This document shows positions 11,601 through 21,800 of a stretch of 23,184 nucleotides of DNA, piece after piece. The notes under the pieces were generated by a model that had not been told where the DNA came from, ran no database searches, and saw only the letters and a program-made list of their open reading frames with translations. The DNA is taken from the NCBI GenBank assembly GCA_029339195.1, contig JAPTJF010000657.1, positions 1-23,184 of the forward strand, read 5' to 3'. The translations under genes and the position numbers were made by a program. Source of the stretch: Micractinium sp. NFX-FRZ (taxonomy: Eukaryota > Chlorophyta > Trebouxiophyceae > Chlorellales > Chlorellaceae). Numbering within the stretch: the first letter of the stretch is position 1; each line of letters starts with the position of its first letter.

Positions 11601-11899
11601 CGCCCTCATGCAACAACGTGCAAACCACTTGAGCTTCCAACTGTCATGGCAGTAGCCAGGTCGCATACTTAGGGGCTTTGAACGTCAAGTGTGGCGCCCT
11701 CTGGCCATCTCAGCGCAGCGCGCCTGCGGGCGGACGCAGCAGGTCGAGGCGCTGCCGCCGCCACCGCCGCCGCCGCCGCCGCCTGGCGGGCCCCGCTCTG
11801 TGACTGCTCACCATCGGCATCCCGTGGCTCAGCGCAACATCCTAGCCTGGTGATGAGCAGTAGCGCCGAGGCCACAACAGCGTGGTGTGAAAGCCGCAT
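5099..11899 (-). CDS. Leucine-rich-repeat receptor-like kinase with Raf-like (TKL) kinase domain, 28 exons
   Basis: Exons (minus strand): 11899-11812, 11565-11439, 11286-11230, 11158-11118, 11000-10946, 10797-10717, 10636-10556, 10437-10412, 10320-10240, 10136-10056, 9958-9878, 9779-9699, 9507-9453, 9290-9239, 9153-8844, 8729-8411, 8096-7901, 7752-7695, 7567-7509, 7375-7291, 7121-7036, 6857-6774, 6552-6519, 6312-6221, 5999-5925, 5735-5691, 5489-5377, 5186-5099. Every phase matches; total 876 residues. Layout: signal peptide 1-22; LRR N-cap with CSWEGVSC near 57-64; eight 27-residue LRRs of type GTLPxxWGxxGxFPxLxxLxLxxNxL (105 to about 321); Cys C-cap about 335-353; Pro/Ser/Thr stalk; membrane span 421-444; Ser/Thr-rich juxtamembrane part; kinase about 590-876. 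Kinase motifs: GSGSFGWV 598-605, VAVK Lys618, Glu644, HRDVKSPN 720-727, DFN 740-742, APE 771-773, Arg858. It should sense an extracellular ligand and phosphorylate Ser/Thr. Ligand and partners are unknown. Confidence 0.85.
5624..5680 (+). repeat. (CAG)19 trinucleotide repeat inside a receptor-kinase intron
   Basis: Nineteen uninterrupted CAG units (CTG on the transcribed gene's sense strand) lie in the intron 5490-5690, 9 bases beyond its GC donor. The array falls outside coding sequence in the spliced model. A perfect run this long is likely to vary in length between strains. Confidence 0.95.
6622..6646 (+). repeat. (ACAGC)5 pentanucleotide repeat in an intron
   Basis: Five perfect ACAGC units sit in the receptor-kinase intron 6553-6773, with looser ACAGCA words continuing to about 6730. 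This is a simple microsatellite. Confidence 0.9.
9351..9368 (+). repeat. (GT)9 microsatellite in an intron
   Basis: Nine GT units lie in the intron 9291-9452 between the two exons that encode the last LRR. On the sense strand this is a CA run upstream of the 3' splice site. Confidence 0.9.
9558..9622 (+). repeat. Degenerate CACATA/ACACC tandem repeat in an intron
   Basis: Repeated words of the type CACATACAC and GTACCGTACAC fill about 65 bases of the intron 9508-9698. They show no coding potential and read as a diverged minisatellite. Confidence 0.75.
9699..10320 (-). repeat. Four tandem exon-plus-intron LRR units of about 180 bp
   Basis: Exons 10320-10240, 10136-10056, 9958-9878 and 9779-9699 are each exactly 81 nt, start and end in phase 1, and are spaced 184, 178 and 179 bases apart. 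Their DNA is alike (plus-strand GGAAACGACCC recurs in three of them). Parts of the introns also match: GTGGCAGCCACACACC occurs before two exons, and ATTTGAGCA follows two. This indicates tandem duplication of exon and intron together. Confidence 0.85.
11755..11783 (+). repeat. GCC-rich trinucleotide repeat in the first receptor-kinase intron
   Basis: A run of CCG/GCC units lies in the 246-base intron between the signal-peptide exon and the LRR N-cap exon. Reading through it would give poly-Ala, but the spliced model skips it. Confidence 0.8.
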
Positions 11900-12563
11900 C
11901 GCTGGCCAAGCGGCCAGTTTGAAGCAAGCCGGTGCCTCCCAAGCTCGATTCAGAAGGCCGCTGCAGCGCCTCTGCAGCGGTCATATTGCCAAATCCTCCC
12001 GCAGTACACAGCACACGCTCATCATGAAATGCATGCTGGGCCGCATGGCATGGTGTGCGGGAAGCCTGCGGGCCCTTCTTGATTAGCATGCACCAGAGCA
12101 AAATGTGGGGCGGGGAGGTGACCCCCCGTGGCAGATGGAATTCAGGCAGAAATGGCAGGGCTGTTAGTGCGGGCAACACACGCGGAGCGGCGCTGGCGCC
12201 TGGCAACCCCATGACTTTGGGGTGGATCTGCTGAGTCGCTTTATCCTTGATTGGACACAACACACGCATGGACACGCAAAAAAAACAGCACATTGGCGCA
12301 GCTCCTTTTGCATGGCTTGTTGTCAACTTTGCAACAGCTTCCCAAAGTACGTTCCTTGTCACACATCTGAGCGGGTCATGTTAGTCCTGTGGTTCCTCCA
12401 CACAACACCTCCATAATGGTGGAACTCTACTGCACTGAATCATTTTACATAATGCCCATGCAACCAGGAAGGAACGAAAGGAAGGAAGGATGCAACTACA
12501 CTACCACCCAGACACCCAGTTGCAGAAGTGCTGCCAGGCTGGCAACTACGCTGCGCCTTGGCC
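11900..12563. other. Intergenic region: 3' UTR of the F-box/LRR gene and upstream region of the receptor kinase
   Basis: These 664 bases separate two minus-strand genes. A UGUAA signal for the upstream gene is present at 12449-12445. The receptor-kinase start ATG at 11899 is followed at once by a hydrophobic signal peptide. No further exon was recognised. A run of A7 near 12280 and GGAA repeats near 12470-12488 are the only notable simple sequences. Confidence 0.5.
12445..12449 (-). terminator. Putative UGUAA poly(A) signal of the F-box/LRR gene
   Basis: TTACA on the plus strand is TGTAA on the minus strand, 114 bases after the stop codon at 12564. Spacing and motif fit a green-algal poly(A) signal. 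Confidence 0.5.
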
Positions 12564-14498
12564 CTACGCATGCTGCCAGGCCCGCTTGCTCTGGCAGCTC
12601 TTGCAGGCCCACCAGAAGCGCCGTGGCGCCGCGGCAGGCTCGCCGCACGCCCTGCGCACCAGGCACCCGCCGTTGGGGCAGGTGACTGCCAGGCCTGGGC
12701 GCTTCTGGCACAGCCGTTCAAGTGCCGCTGCCCAGTCTGCGTGCGTTGCTTGCAGCGCTGACAGGTCAGCACAGTGCAGGACCAGTTCCCGCAGCTCTGG
12801 CAGCGCTGAGGCTGCCACATCAGCCAGCAACGCTGCCAGCGGCTCTGGCAGTGGGAGCTCCAGGGGCAAGTTGACCAGCTCGAGGCTGCGCAGGCTGCTG
12901 AGCGCGGCCAGGGCGGCAGGCGCGGCGGCGACATCTTCAGCCGCAATCGTCAGAGTCTCCAGGGGTGGGTGCTGCGCTGGCGGCTGGGTGTTGAGCCCAG
13001 CGCCCAACAGCATACCCTCCGCGCTGAGCACCTGCAATAGGGAAGGGGTTGATTAGGGCACGATTCGTGCAAAGGCCACTGGCTGAGGCAGCATTCAGGC
13101 GGGGCCAACTGCAGCAGAAGCGGGCAGCGGCAAGGGTACGGGTGCTGGTGCCCGATGTCAATCCACCCTCCCCCCTTGTCAGGTTCTGTGGGTCACAGGG
13201 CGCCTGGCTTGCTGCGCCGAGCGCGCCCCGGCTTGAGCTTCCAGCCCCTCACCTTGAGATGTGGCAGGCTCCACACCAGCTCTGGTACCGCCGTTTCCCA
13301 GCCGCTGGCGAGCATCTGAAGGGAGGTGAGTGATGTCAGCGTGCTGAAGCAGGGTGGCAGGCCGGATGCGCCGACGTTGTTGATTGTCAGCTCCAGCAGC
13401 GACGGCAGCAGCGGGCCCAAGTTGCCCGCACCCTCGCCGCCGCCCTCGCCGCCGCCCTCGCTGCCGTCGCCCCCGCTGTCGGCTGCGTCCAGGGCCGCCA
13501 GCTCCTTGGCATATGCGCCAGTCTCCTCCGGGCCGCCGACCAGCTCCACCTCATGCTCAATGTCGTGGATGCTAAGCGTGGTCAGTGCCCGCAGCGGCGC
13601 CAGCTCAGCAACCCGCAGGGGCCTGGCCAGCTCCACGGCACCGATGTGCAGAGAGCGCAGGGTGGTGCCCAGCGCGCGCACGCAGCGGGGAATGACGCAG
13701 TAGCGCTCGTAGTTGTCTTCATCATCCTCAATGGCAAGCACCTCCAGGCGGGGAGGCATGCTGCCGCGCCCGCCACGCCCAAAATCGGGGTGCAGCCCCG
13801 GCCCGAGCTCCAGGCGGGTGAGGCCGGTGAGGCCGCCAAACTCGCCGTCGCAGTAACACTCGCGCCTGCGCCCGGCCTGGACGCGCAGCGTGTGCAGCGC
13901 TGGCAGCTGCTGAAAGGGCGCGATTGGCAGCCGTGACAGCTTGAGAGGGGCCGCCAGCAGGGTCAGCCGCTCCACTGCCCCGCCAGCCAGCGCAGCCAGC
14001 ACGCGGTCGAAGGCAGCAACAGACGCCTCTTGCTGGACGTGCTCCGGGAAGAGGAGGGAGAGGCGGCGCACGCTGTCGCTGTGGCGATGCAGCCAGCGCG
14101 TAAGCGCACGCAGCAAAGCGGGCACGCGTGGCGCGGCGTCCACATGCTCCCACAGCGTGCCCGCCCCTGCCCCCATCAAGGCCAGCCTGCGGCTAGTGGA
14201 GCAGAAGCGCACCCTGCAGTGTGGTAGGGTTTTGAGGGTTACGCTGGGTGTAAGAAGGCGGCAATTGAGGGGAGGCGGACTGTGGGCAGGCAGGCAGCGC
14301 GCCAGGGCAGCGTCCTGGCGGTGCCAATGAGCGGCAACAGGCGCTCATCCAGGCGGCAACCCGCGGTGACGATCTGGGCCGCGATGGCGGGCAGCTACCG
14401 CATCTCGATCACCTTTCCTTGACATCCTCGAGGCGAAGAGCCACAACGGCGAGGAGGGCGTCGGGAAGGGCATCGAGCTGCAGGCCGGCGGCCTCCAT
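12564..14498 (-). CDS. F-box-like leucine-rich-repeat protein with Cys-rich C-terminus, 3 exons
   Basis: Exons: 14498-14413, 14213-13253, 13031-12564; phases agree and give 504 residues. The first 45 or so residues read LDALPDALLAVVALRLED, then after the intron VRFCSTSRRL. This is the L-P-D-x-L-L ... V-R-x-x-x-x-x-R-L pattern of an F-box, the part that binds Skp1 in SCF ubiquitin ligases. Residues about 70-450 carry irregular LRR segments (for example LPALHTLRV, LTGLTRLEL, LSSLRSLELVNLPLE), as in substrate-binding F-box proteins. A low-complexity Gly/Glu insert lies at 273-292. The last 40 residues hold Cys467, 472, 478, 492 and 495 in a C-x4-C ... C-x2-C arrangement, perhaps a small zinc finger. 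The ATG at 14498 was chosen because it starts directly before the F-box. The F-box is weak, so a plain LRR protein remains possible. Confidence 0.7.
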
Positions 14499-15165
14499 TC
14501 CTAACAACTGCGATATGGGCCGGTCACACTAGAGCGTGAATGGAGTTTGGGGATTCAGCAACGTTTTGACGCGTTCTGGGCAAGGTTTGGCAGCGACTTC
14601 CTAGCAGCTTCTACAGGGCGGTGGTTGCCGCCCACGCTCATGCTACCACATCTATGTGATCAGTCCTTGAACGTGCTGCAGGAGTTCCTCGTCTCGCCTG
14701 GGCAGCATGTAGGCTGACCCAAGTTGTCATCGGCCATCCTGTCGCCCCGCCCTCCATTCAATTCCAACGTTTACAGCAGCCCGTGGTGTGTTGTGGCGCT
14801 CGCTTCCAACAGCGGCGCGGTACGGCATCCAATCTCACAAGCAGGAATCAAGCTAGGCACTGTTGGCAGGAAGCACAAAATGAAAATGAATGGAAACGGG
14901 GATTAGGAATGAAAGGCAGCAGGGGCAGGTTGGTGCTACACTGGTACAGGGAGCGGGACGGGGGAAGATGCATTTCGGGTGCAGAGAGGGTGCGCTTTGA
15001 GGGCCTCGAGTTGAGCGGCGGAGAGGGCGGCGGCCCTGGACACCGTCCCCTGCTGCCGTGGGTGGCGCAGGCAAAATCCAACGACTCTGAGCCAGGCTAC
15101 CTCACACATGCCTTCAGCCAGCCTGGAGCCGTTACAGGGGCCAGCCAGCCATAGCCGGCTGCTCA
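14499..15165. other. Intergenic region upstream of the F-box/LRR gene and downstream of CAS
   Basis: These 667 bases separate the F-box/LRR start (14498) from the CAS stop (15166). I see no coding exon with recognisable features. The part next to CAS carries a UGUAA signal, so it holds the CAS 3' UTR; the rest should be promoter sequence of the F-box/LRR gene. Short open frames on either strand have no domain-like composition. Confidence 0.5.
15132..15136 (-). terminator. Putative UGUAA poly(A) signal of CAS
   Basis: TTACA on the plus strand is TGTAA on the minus strand, 29 bases after the CAS stop codon. The spacing is short but within a plausible range. A second TTACA lies at 14771-14775. 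Confidence 0.4.
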
Positions 15166-18100
15166 TCAGTTGCCGGTGCTGCTGGGCAGCGCTCGCCGGG
15201 AGGAGACAGTGTTGGCGGTGGCGGGGAGGGCCTTGGGCAAAGGGCTGGGGCTGCGGTTGCGCGAGCTGCCGGTGCCAAAGGTGCCGGGGGGCAGCACCTC
15301 AATGCGGCCCAGGCCGACAACTGAGGAGGCCTTCACACGCAGCTTGCTGGCCACCCAGCCCTGCAGGTGGTGGGGGCAGGGCGGGAGAGGCGATCAGGCA
15401 TGCAGCAGCTTGGAGGGGGAACAGCGTTTAGGCGGGTGGGGCTAGGGGGCGAGTAGGCGGGCAGCAGCTCCACTGGCGGTGGAGTGGGACGGAGCGCCCC
15501 GGGAGCGAGGAGGCGAGCACCAGAGGCAGCAGGCATTGCCAAGAGGATGCACTGCGCTGCTACACCCACGCTGCACGGAGCCCCACAGGCACGCAGGTTG
15601 TGATGGGCAGCAGCACACCATACAATCCCCACTCAGATGTGTCATCATGAAAGACGCAGCCACTCAGAAGCCGCCCTTGACAAGGTGCACCCCGCCCACA
15701 CTACACAGCACTGGCCAGCAACGCATCGCCCAAACCCAGCATGTCATGCATCAAGCTCCAAGAAGGGCAAAAGGCCCACCTGGAAGCCGCCCTTGATGAG
15801 GTACACCCGCCCAAAGCCGCGGCCGGCCAGCGCCTTGGCCACCGCCTTTGCCGTGCCGCTGCCCGTGCGGTCCAAGATGAAGATGGTGCTGCCGCCGCCC
15901 AGCCGCTTGAGGGCGGCAATCTGCAGCGCGGTGACCTGCCGGTAGCACGGATGGGGAGGGGCGGAAGGGAGGGGGAACGGTAAGGGCGTGCGGGACGGCG
16001 GGGCCAGCAGTGGTGCATGGAGCAGAGGCGGAGGCAGGGCGAGGGCGACCCGGCCGTCCTGAGCGGGTCTGCTGCCTCGTGGGACCACCGCATGCGCACC
16101 CCACCCCACCGCACTCTCCCATCCAGCCCTCGACTACCCCACAACACACCCACCCACCCTCCTCACCTCGAATCGCAGGTCACTGGCGCCGCCCAGCTGG
16201 GGCCCTCCTCACCAGGCCTCACCCCTCGCCCCACCGCCAACCACCGAAAGAAAGAGCGAAGAAAGAGAGGAAGCAAGCAAGGAAGGCCACACAGCCCCCA
16301 CCTTGATCTCCAGGTCTGTCGAGTTCTTGAGCTGGGAGCGGACCTTGCGGTCCTCAATGGCAGCATACTCCAGCTCAATCAGCTTGGCTGCAGGGGGCAA
16401 CACAAGCACGAGAGGGGAGGAGAGGAGAGGTAGGTGAGAAGGAGGCATGGATGGTCAATGAGGAGGAGGCATGGGTGCTCAATGAGGAAGAGGCACGGGT
16501 GCTCAATCAAGCTTGGGAGAAGAGTTGATGAGTCACAAAGCAGCCTGCGCAGCTGCGTGCGCCCATCTCGCCTGCTCCACCCCTGCCCGCTGCACCCGCG
16601 GCCCTGTCCCTGGACCTCGCCCTACCAGCAACCCTGCGCGCCCTCCTCACATGCGTTGGGGATGTCGGGCGTGCCGCCCTGCTCCTTCTCCCGGATGCTG
16701 CGGATGTCCACAATCACGGCGCCGCTCTGCAGGCAGCGAGCAGCGAGGTGTGTGAACAGATGCCATGAGAGTGTGCTGGTCAGTGGGGAGTAGTGAATGC
16801 ATGCTGCGGATGTGCACAAGCGAGCACGGCCCAGGGGGGCACGCGTTTACCTACCACAGCGCACCACAGCATGGCCCGCCACGCACCTCGCTCTCCACCG
16901 CGGTCAGCGCGGCGGCGGGCGTGACGTCGCCGGCGTAGCCGCGCAGCGCGCCCGCCGCCACCTTGAGCAGCGGGGGTGCCAGGAACCAGGCCGCCACCAG
17001 CCCCAGCGCATACTCCCCCAGCAGGGTGGGCTCAGTGGTGGTCACAAAGGTGATGGCCTGCTCCACGAAAGGCTTGGCGGTGGTGACCACCTCCCCGGTG
17101 CCCTTGACCAGCGGGGCGGCGGCAGAGGGGTCAACGCCAGAGGTGGCCAGGGCGTCCTTTGCTGTCTGCAGGCCGGTCTGCAGGGGGGACGAGGAAAGCG
17201 GGGGTTGCGGGGGAAGAGGTAGGGAGGGGGTGTGAGGCGGGGGATGGGGAGGAGTGTGGGGTGCAGGAGGGCAGGGGAGGGAGGGGCGGGGTGCGGGGAG
17301 GCGGGGAGGCACGCCCGTGTGGGCGCTGCCGCTCAGCCGCCCCACTCTGCTGCCCCGCCCTGCCGCCAGCCGTCCCAGGCTGCTTGCCTTCCTTCTCGCC
17401 ATCTCTCTTCTTGCATGACTGCATGGTGATCCAATTAGAAAGAGTGTGCCATGTCCACTGTACACTCCCTGGACGCCAACACGCTGTCCTGCTTGCCTGC
17501 AGCGCGGGGCCGGCCGCATCGGCAGCAGCCTTGACGCCCTCCTTGACCACCGGGGCGGCAGCGTCCACAGCAGTCTTGACAACAGGGGCCACCTGCTCAG
17601 AAGACAGGGCAGGGGCAGGGGCGGCGCAGGGGCGTGAGAGACATATGGAGGGGAGATGGACAAAGGCAGGCCAGCGTAGCGTCGGCAGCCAGGCACTGGG
17701 CAATGGCGTGTCAAGCCTGCTGTGCCAGGCGGCAGCAGGCTTGGAACACGGCGTTGACAAGACCGGGCAGCCACTCGGACACACAGGTGCAACTTGCTTG
17801 CTCAACACTGCATGCCTGCCAGCCCAGCTCGCCAACATCTATCAACGCCCACTGTCGATGCCCACCTGGTCGTACGCAGCCTTGGCATACTCGGCGCCAG
17901 TCTGAGCCGCGCTCACGCCCTGCTTCACCACCTCGCCCGTCGCCTTCACCAGGTCGACAACCGAGGCGACAGCAGAGTCCACGGCGGGCTCGCCGGCAGC
18001 CTGGGCAGCGGGGGCAACCGCCAGGGACAGGCCGGCAGCGGCGGCGACTGCAGCAGGGCGGGCCGAGGGGCGGGCGGGCGGGGGAGCAGGGTTCGGGCGC

Positions 18101-18527
18101 AGGTTGGGCTGGTGCTGTGATGCACAAGCGGCAGCAGCGATGGTTGCATGCACTCAGGGGGGCAGGTGGGAAGCAGCACTGGCATGCAGGCAGTGGCGTG
18201 AACAAGCGTGCACAGAGGTTGTGTGCTGGCTTGGCGGCCCGCCGCGATGCGGTACCAGCAACCCACACAGTGGCAATTCGTTATGCTTGCAGTGAGTAGC
18301 AAACTGAGCACCACATGAGTGATCCAGTACACGCGTCAATAACACAACAGCACGTGGCCAGGCCAAAAGATTTCATAGACCTCACCAGGCAGGCGCTCGC
18401 GCTGCTCAGCAGCCACCACGGCGGCGGAGGAGCGGCCGCGCCGGGCAGCGCCGGTGCCCCTGCGGGCGAGCAGGCGGGTGGAGCCGCCCAGCCCAGAGGC
18501 CACACGCTGCATGGTCATGGATGCCAT
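15166..18527 (-). CDS. CAS: Thylakoid calcium-sensing receptor CAS (degenerate rhodanese domain), 8 exons
   Basis: Exons: 18527-18386, 18152-17866, 17592-17497, 17177-16887, 16726-16651, 16387-16302, 15935-15780, 15360-15166; 442 residues. Residues 1-47 are a basic, Ser/Ala-rich chloroplast transit peptide. A hydrophobic stretch ending APAAQA near 98 looks like a thylakoid-transfer signal. Residues 105-215 form amphipathic Ala/Val-rich helices with repeated VVK motifs. A membrane span lies at 231-253, then GYAGDVTPAAAL and the rhodanese fold starting SGAVIVDIRSIREKE. The usual catalytic-loop Cys is replaced (ILDRTGSGTAKAV, 346-358), as expected for CAS. The Ser/Pro/Arg-rich tail ends SRRALPSSTGN. 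CAS is a thylakoid protein tied to Ca2+ signalling; in Chlamydomonas it is needed for LHCSR3 induction and carbon-concentrating gene expression. Intron 3 has a GC donor. The exon 1/2 junction is the least certain. ATG 18527 sits in AACAATGGC. Confidence 0.85.
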
Positions 18528-18876
18528 TGTTTGGAGGGGCCAGGGAGAGGCAGGCGCCGCTGCTGCACAGGCCGCTGCGGGGAATGTGCGAAGCTTAGCG
18601 CTCAGGGGCTGGGAGACTGCCGGCCGCTGCGCCAGAGTCACGTTCCAAGCTGCAGATGACAGGAGGGAGGTTTGTGGGCGCCTAGGCTACAACAGCCCTG
18701 CTGGAAGGCAGGATGGGGAGGATAGATGGCCCGAGATGGGCACCGCTTTCCCACGCATTTGGCTTCCTTTCACTCCACCAGCCACTACTGGCCCCTTTAA
18801 ACAACGCCCGAAAGGCAGGGGCTTTGCTGCCAAGCACACTGATCGAGACGAACTCTAACTCGTCACCACCGCACCA
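18528..18876. promoter_or_regulatory. Divergent (bidirectional) promoter region between CAS and the DUF1517 gene
   Basis: Only 349 bases separate the start codons of two chloroplast-protein genes on opposite strands, so both promoters and both 5' UTRs must fit here, or one promoter serves both. A TTTAAA box at 18796-18801 lies about 76 bases before the DUF1517 ATG and could act as a TATA-like element. No clear G-box or known light element was found by eye. Confidence 0.55.
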
Positions 18877-21800
18877 ATGCAGCTGTGCAACGCAACACGC
18901 GCCCCTTCTGGGTGCACGCTAGTTGCGCCGAGCCGCGCTCGTGGTGCCGGAGTGGCTGGCCGGGTTCCGTCCCGAGGCCTGCCAGCGCTCTCCCGCCAAT
19001 GCCGTGGCCCTAGCGCTGCACCGAGGCGGGCAGAGCGCGGGGCAGGACGCCCTGGAGCCGTCAGGGCCGGGTTGGAGGGTCTGCCGCCGCTGCCGCCACT
19101 CCCGCACGCCGCGCCGCCGCCGGCTGCTCAGCCCGCCAGCCCCTGGCGGCGGCTGCTGCAGCAGGTGGCTCGCTACGGCGGCGTAGCGGCACTCGGCATG
19201 GCGCTGGCTTTGATCCCCGCTGGCGCGGCCGAGGCGGCACGCAGCGGCGGGCGCATGGGCGGCTCGTCCTTTGGCCGCAGCAGCTTCTCCTCTTCTGGCG
19301 GCGGCTTTGGCAGAGGCAGCTTTGGTGCCAGCGCTGCTACCGGCGCCTTCCGCAGCAGCGGCAGCAGCAGCAGCAGCAGCAGCCCCTTTGGCGGTTTCCG
19401 CAGCAGCTACCGGCCGGCCCCGCTGGGCGGCGGCTTTGGCAGCTCCATGGCACCTGCCACCGGCGGCGTGCAGATGAACTCATTCTTCCTCTCCCCCTTC
19501 GGTGAGTGTAGATCAGCTAGTACTAGTGCCAGCCATGCGGTGCTTCATGCTCAGCATGTTGCAAGAGATACGCAGGCCCACAGGCAGGAGCCCGCTCAGC
19601 CAGCACGCAGCCGCCCCAGGCAGGCAGGCTAGAAGGCAACCGCAGGCCACTAGGCACAGCCCCGCCGCCCTGCGCCCCCAGCCTCTGCACCGCCTGCCTG
19701 CCAACCCCAGACAGCGCCCCGGTTTGATGCCCGCCCCTCCTTCCCCCACATGCCCGCCCCACCTGCGCCGGGGGCTTGCCTGCAACAGGGATGGGCTACG
19801 GCATGGGGTACCCCATGTATGGAGGAGGCGGCGGCCTGCTGTCCCTGCTGTTCTGGGGCGCCTTTGCAGTCATCATGATCCAAGTGGTGCAAGGCGTGCT
19901 GCGCAACCGCGCAGGCACGTGTCACCCCACCCCACCCCACGCCAGCCAGCCCACGGCCGCAGCCCCCGCCCTCCTCTCTTTCCTCACAACGCCAGCAGGC
20001 GGCAGCAGCGCACGCAGGCTGGCAGCGGGGGCAGCCCAGACCACATTCATTCTCTCTCTCTGCCCCAGCCATGCCCCATTATTTGCTGCCGCCTTCACTT
20101 GCCGGTGCCCCGCCCTCCCCCGCCCTCCCCTCTTGACCTCACCTTTCTGTTCCGCAGGCGGCGGCGATGACCAGCAGTACGGTGGCGGTTACAGCGAGGG
20201 TTACGATGAGGTGGTGACCGTGGGCAAGGTGCAGGTGGGTGCCCTCTAGCACAGTACATCACAACCGTGTGTGCTGGAAGCTCGTCACCTCACTGGTCTC
20301 ACAGCCCGCACAGCCCAAGAGCTGCAAACCTAACTCACTGCTCTCAGCAGCCATCGTGTGTTGGGTCATGCAAACCGACAGCTCCCCTGTCCCGGCTTGC
20401 CCATGCCAAGCATGGTGCAGGTGGGGCTGCTGGCTTCAGCCCGAACACACACCGTCGAACGCTTTGCTTTGCTCGGAACTGACAGCATGCCTCCCTTCTG
20501 TGGTTGCAGGTGGGCCTGCTGGCCTCTGCCCGCGAGCTGCAGCAGGACCTGGAGCGCATCGCCGACAGGGCCGACACCGACTCGCCCGAGGGGCTGCACT
20601 ACATCCTGCAGGGTGGGTGTGGGCGCTGGGAGGGCGGGCATGGCGGGCAACGCTGGCTCGTGGGCAGAGGGGGCCAAGGCGCCTGCGCTGCGCAATGCTG
20701 GGTGTGGGGATGTTGGGGTTGCGGTGGGAAGGGAAGGGGCAAGGCGCACCAGGCACAACGTCCCTCTCTTCTGGCTGCCCACGCTGCTATCGATGTGATT
20801 GAAGCCCCCTGGGCCAGGTTGAGAAGCCCCCCCTTCCCTGTGTGTGCCGCCCGCCGACCCATGCCCAACCTGCACCCCCCAGAGTCGGCTGGCCCCGGTC
20901 ACCACACCCCTCCCCCCTCTTGTCCCTCATCACTGCCGCTGTGCCTCTGCCCGTCCCCACCGCTCGAGTGCAGAGACTGTGCTTGCCCTGATGCGCAACC
21001 CCGACTACTGCGTGTACGGCTTTGCCAAGTCGAAGCGGGAGCGGTGCGCGGAGGACGCGGAGACGGCCTTCAACCAGCTGTCCCTGCAGGTGGGTGCGGC
21101 TATTGATTGGGGCTTCAAGTTTGAGCGTTTTTCGTTGTTGTTTGCAGCTTGCTGAGTGGCATGTGACCTGTGCTGCCGCTGCCCTGTCCCGCTCCCGTGC
21201 GGGTTGACGCTTGCCGGTGGGGGTGGATGGGGAGGTGGCAGGGTGGCAAAGGTGCCACACAACCAGCATTCCAGCAGGTGGCGTGGGCCTTGGGCACTCG
21301 CTGTGCGCGACTGGAGGGCAAGGTGTGGGTGGGTGCGGCAGCTCATGTTCCCTGGCTCCTCCCCGTCTGCCCCTTTGCAGGAGCGCGGCAAGTTCCAGAA
21401 GGAGACGCGCAGCAACGTGGGCGGCATGGCCCGGCGCAGCAGCCTCAAGGAGAAGAAGTGAGGGGGAGGAGGGGCCCTTTGTTGGCAATGGGGGGCAGCG
21501 TGGGGTGGTAGGGCAGAGCGCCAACAGCAGCCACATTGGTTCATCCCCCACAGAAGGTACTAAGGGGAGAATTGTGGCGACTCTGCTGGCAGTCCCCTGC
21601 CCTTTGGCACGTCCCTTGCTCAACCCGTAATGCTAGTCCCTTCTCCACCCCCAACTCTCCTGCAGGCCGTATGCCGAGGGCGACAAGGAGCTGATTGTGG
21701 TGACCCTGATTGTGGCGGCTGACGGCGGGTTCAAGCTGCCGCAGGTGGGGCCGGGCCTGTGGGATGCGCGTGCTGTGTGTGCATTCCAGCGAGCTATCGG

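Noticed and set aside
14724..15154. Possible small gene between the F-box/LRR and CAS genes
   Set aside because: Open frames on both strands lack hydrophobic, repeat or conserved features, and start context and splice sites are not convincing.
17159..17905. 248-residue plus-strand open frame
   Set aside because: It overlaps CAS exons and introns antisense; composition follows GC-rich codon shadowing and no domain is seen.
18336..18641. Earlier in-frame start for CAS at 18641
   Set aside because: The ATG at 18527 has the better AACAATGGC context and begins a typical transit peptide; the extra upstream residues would precede it without function.
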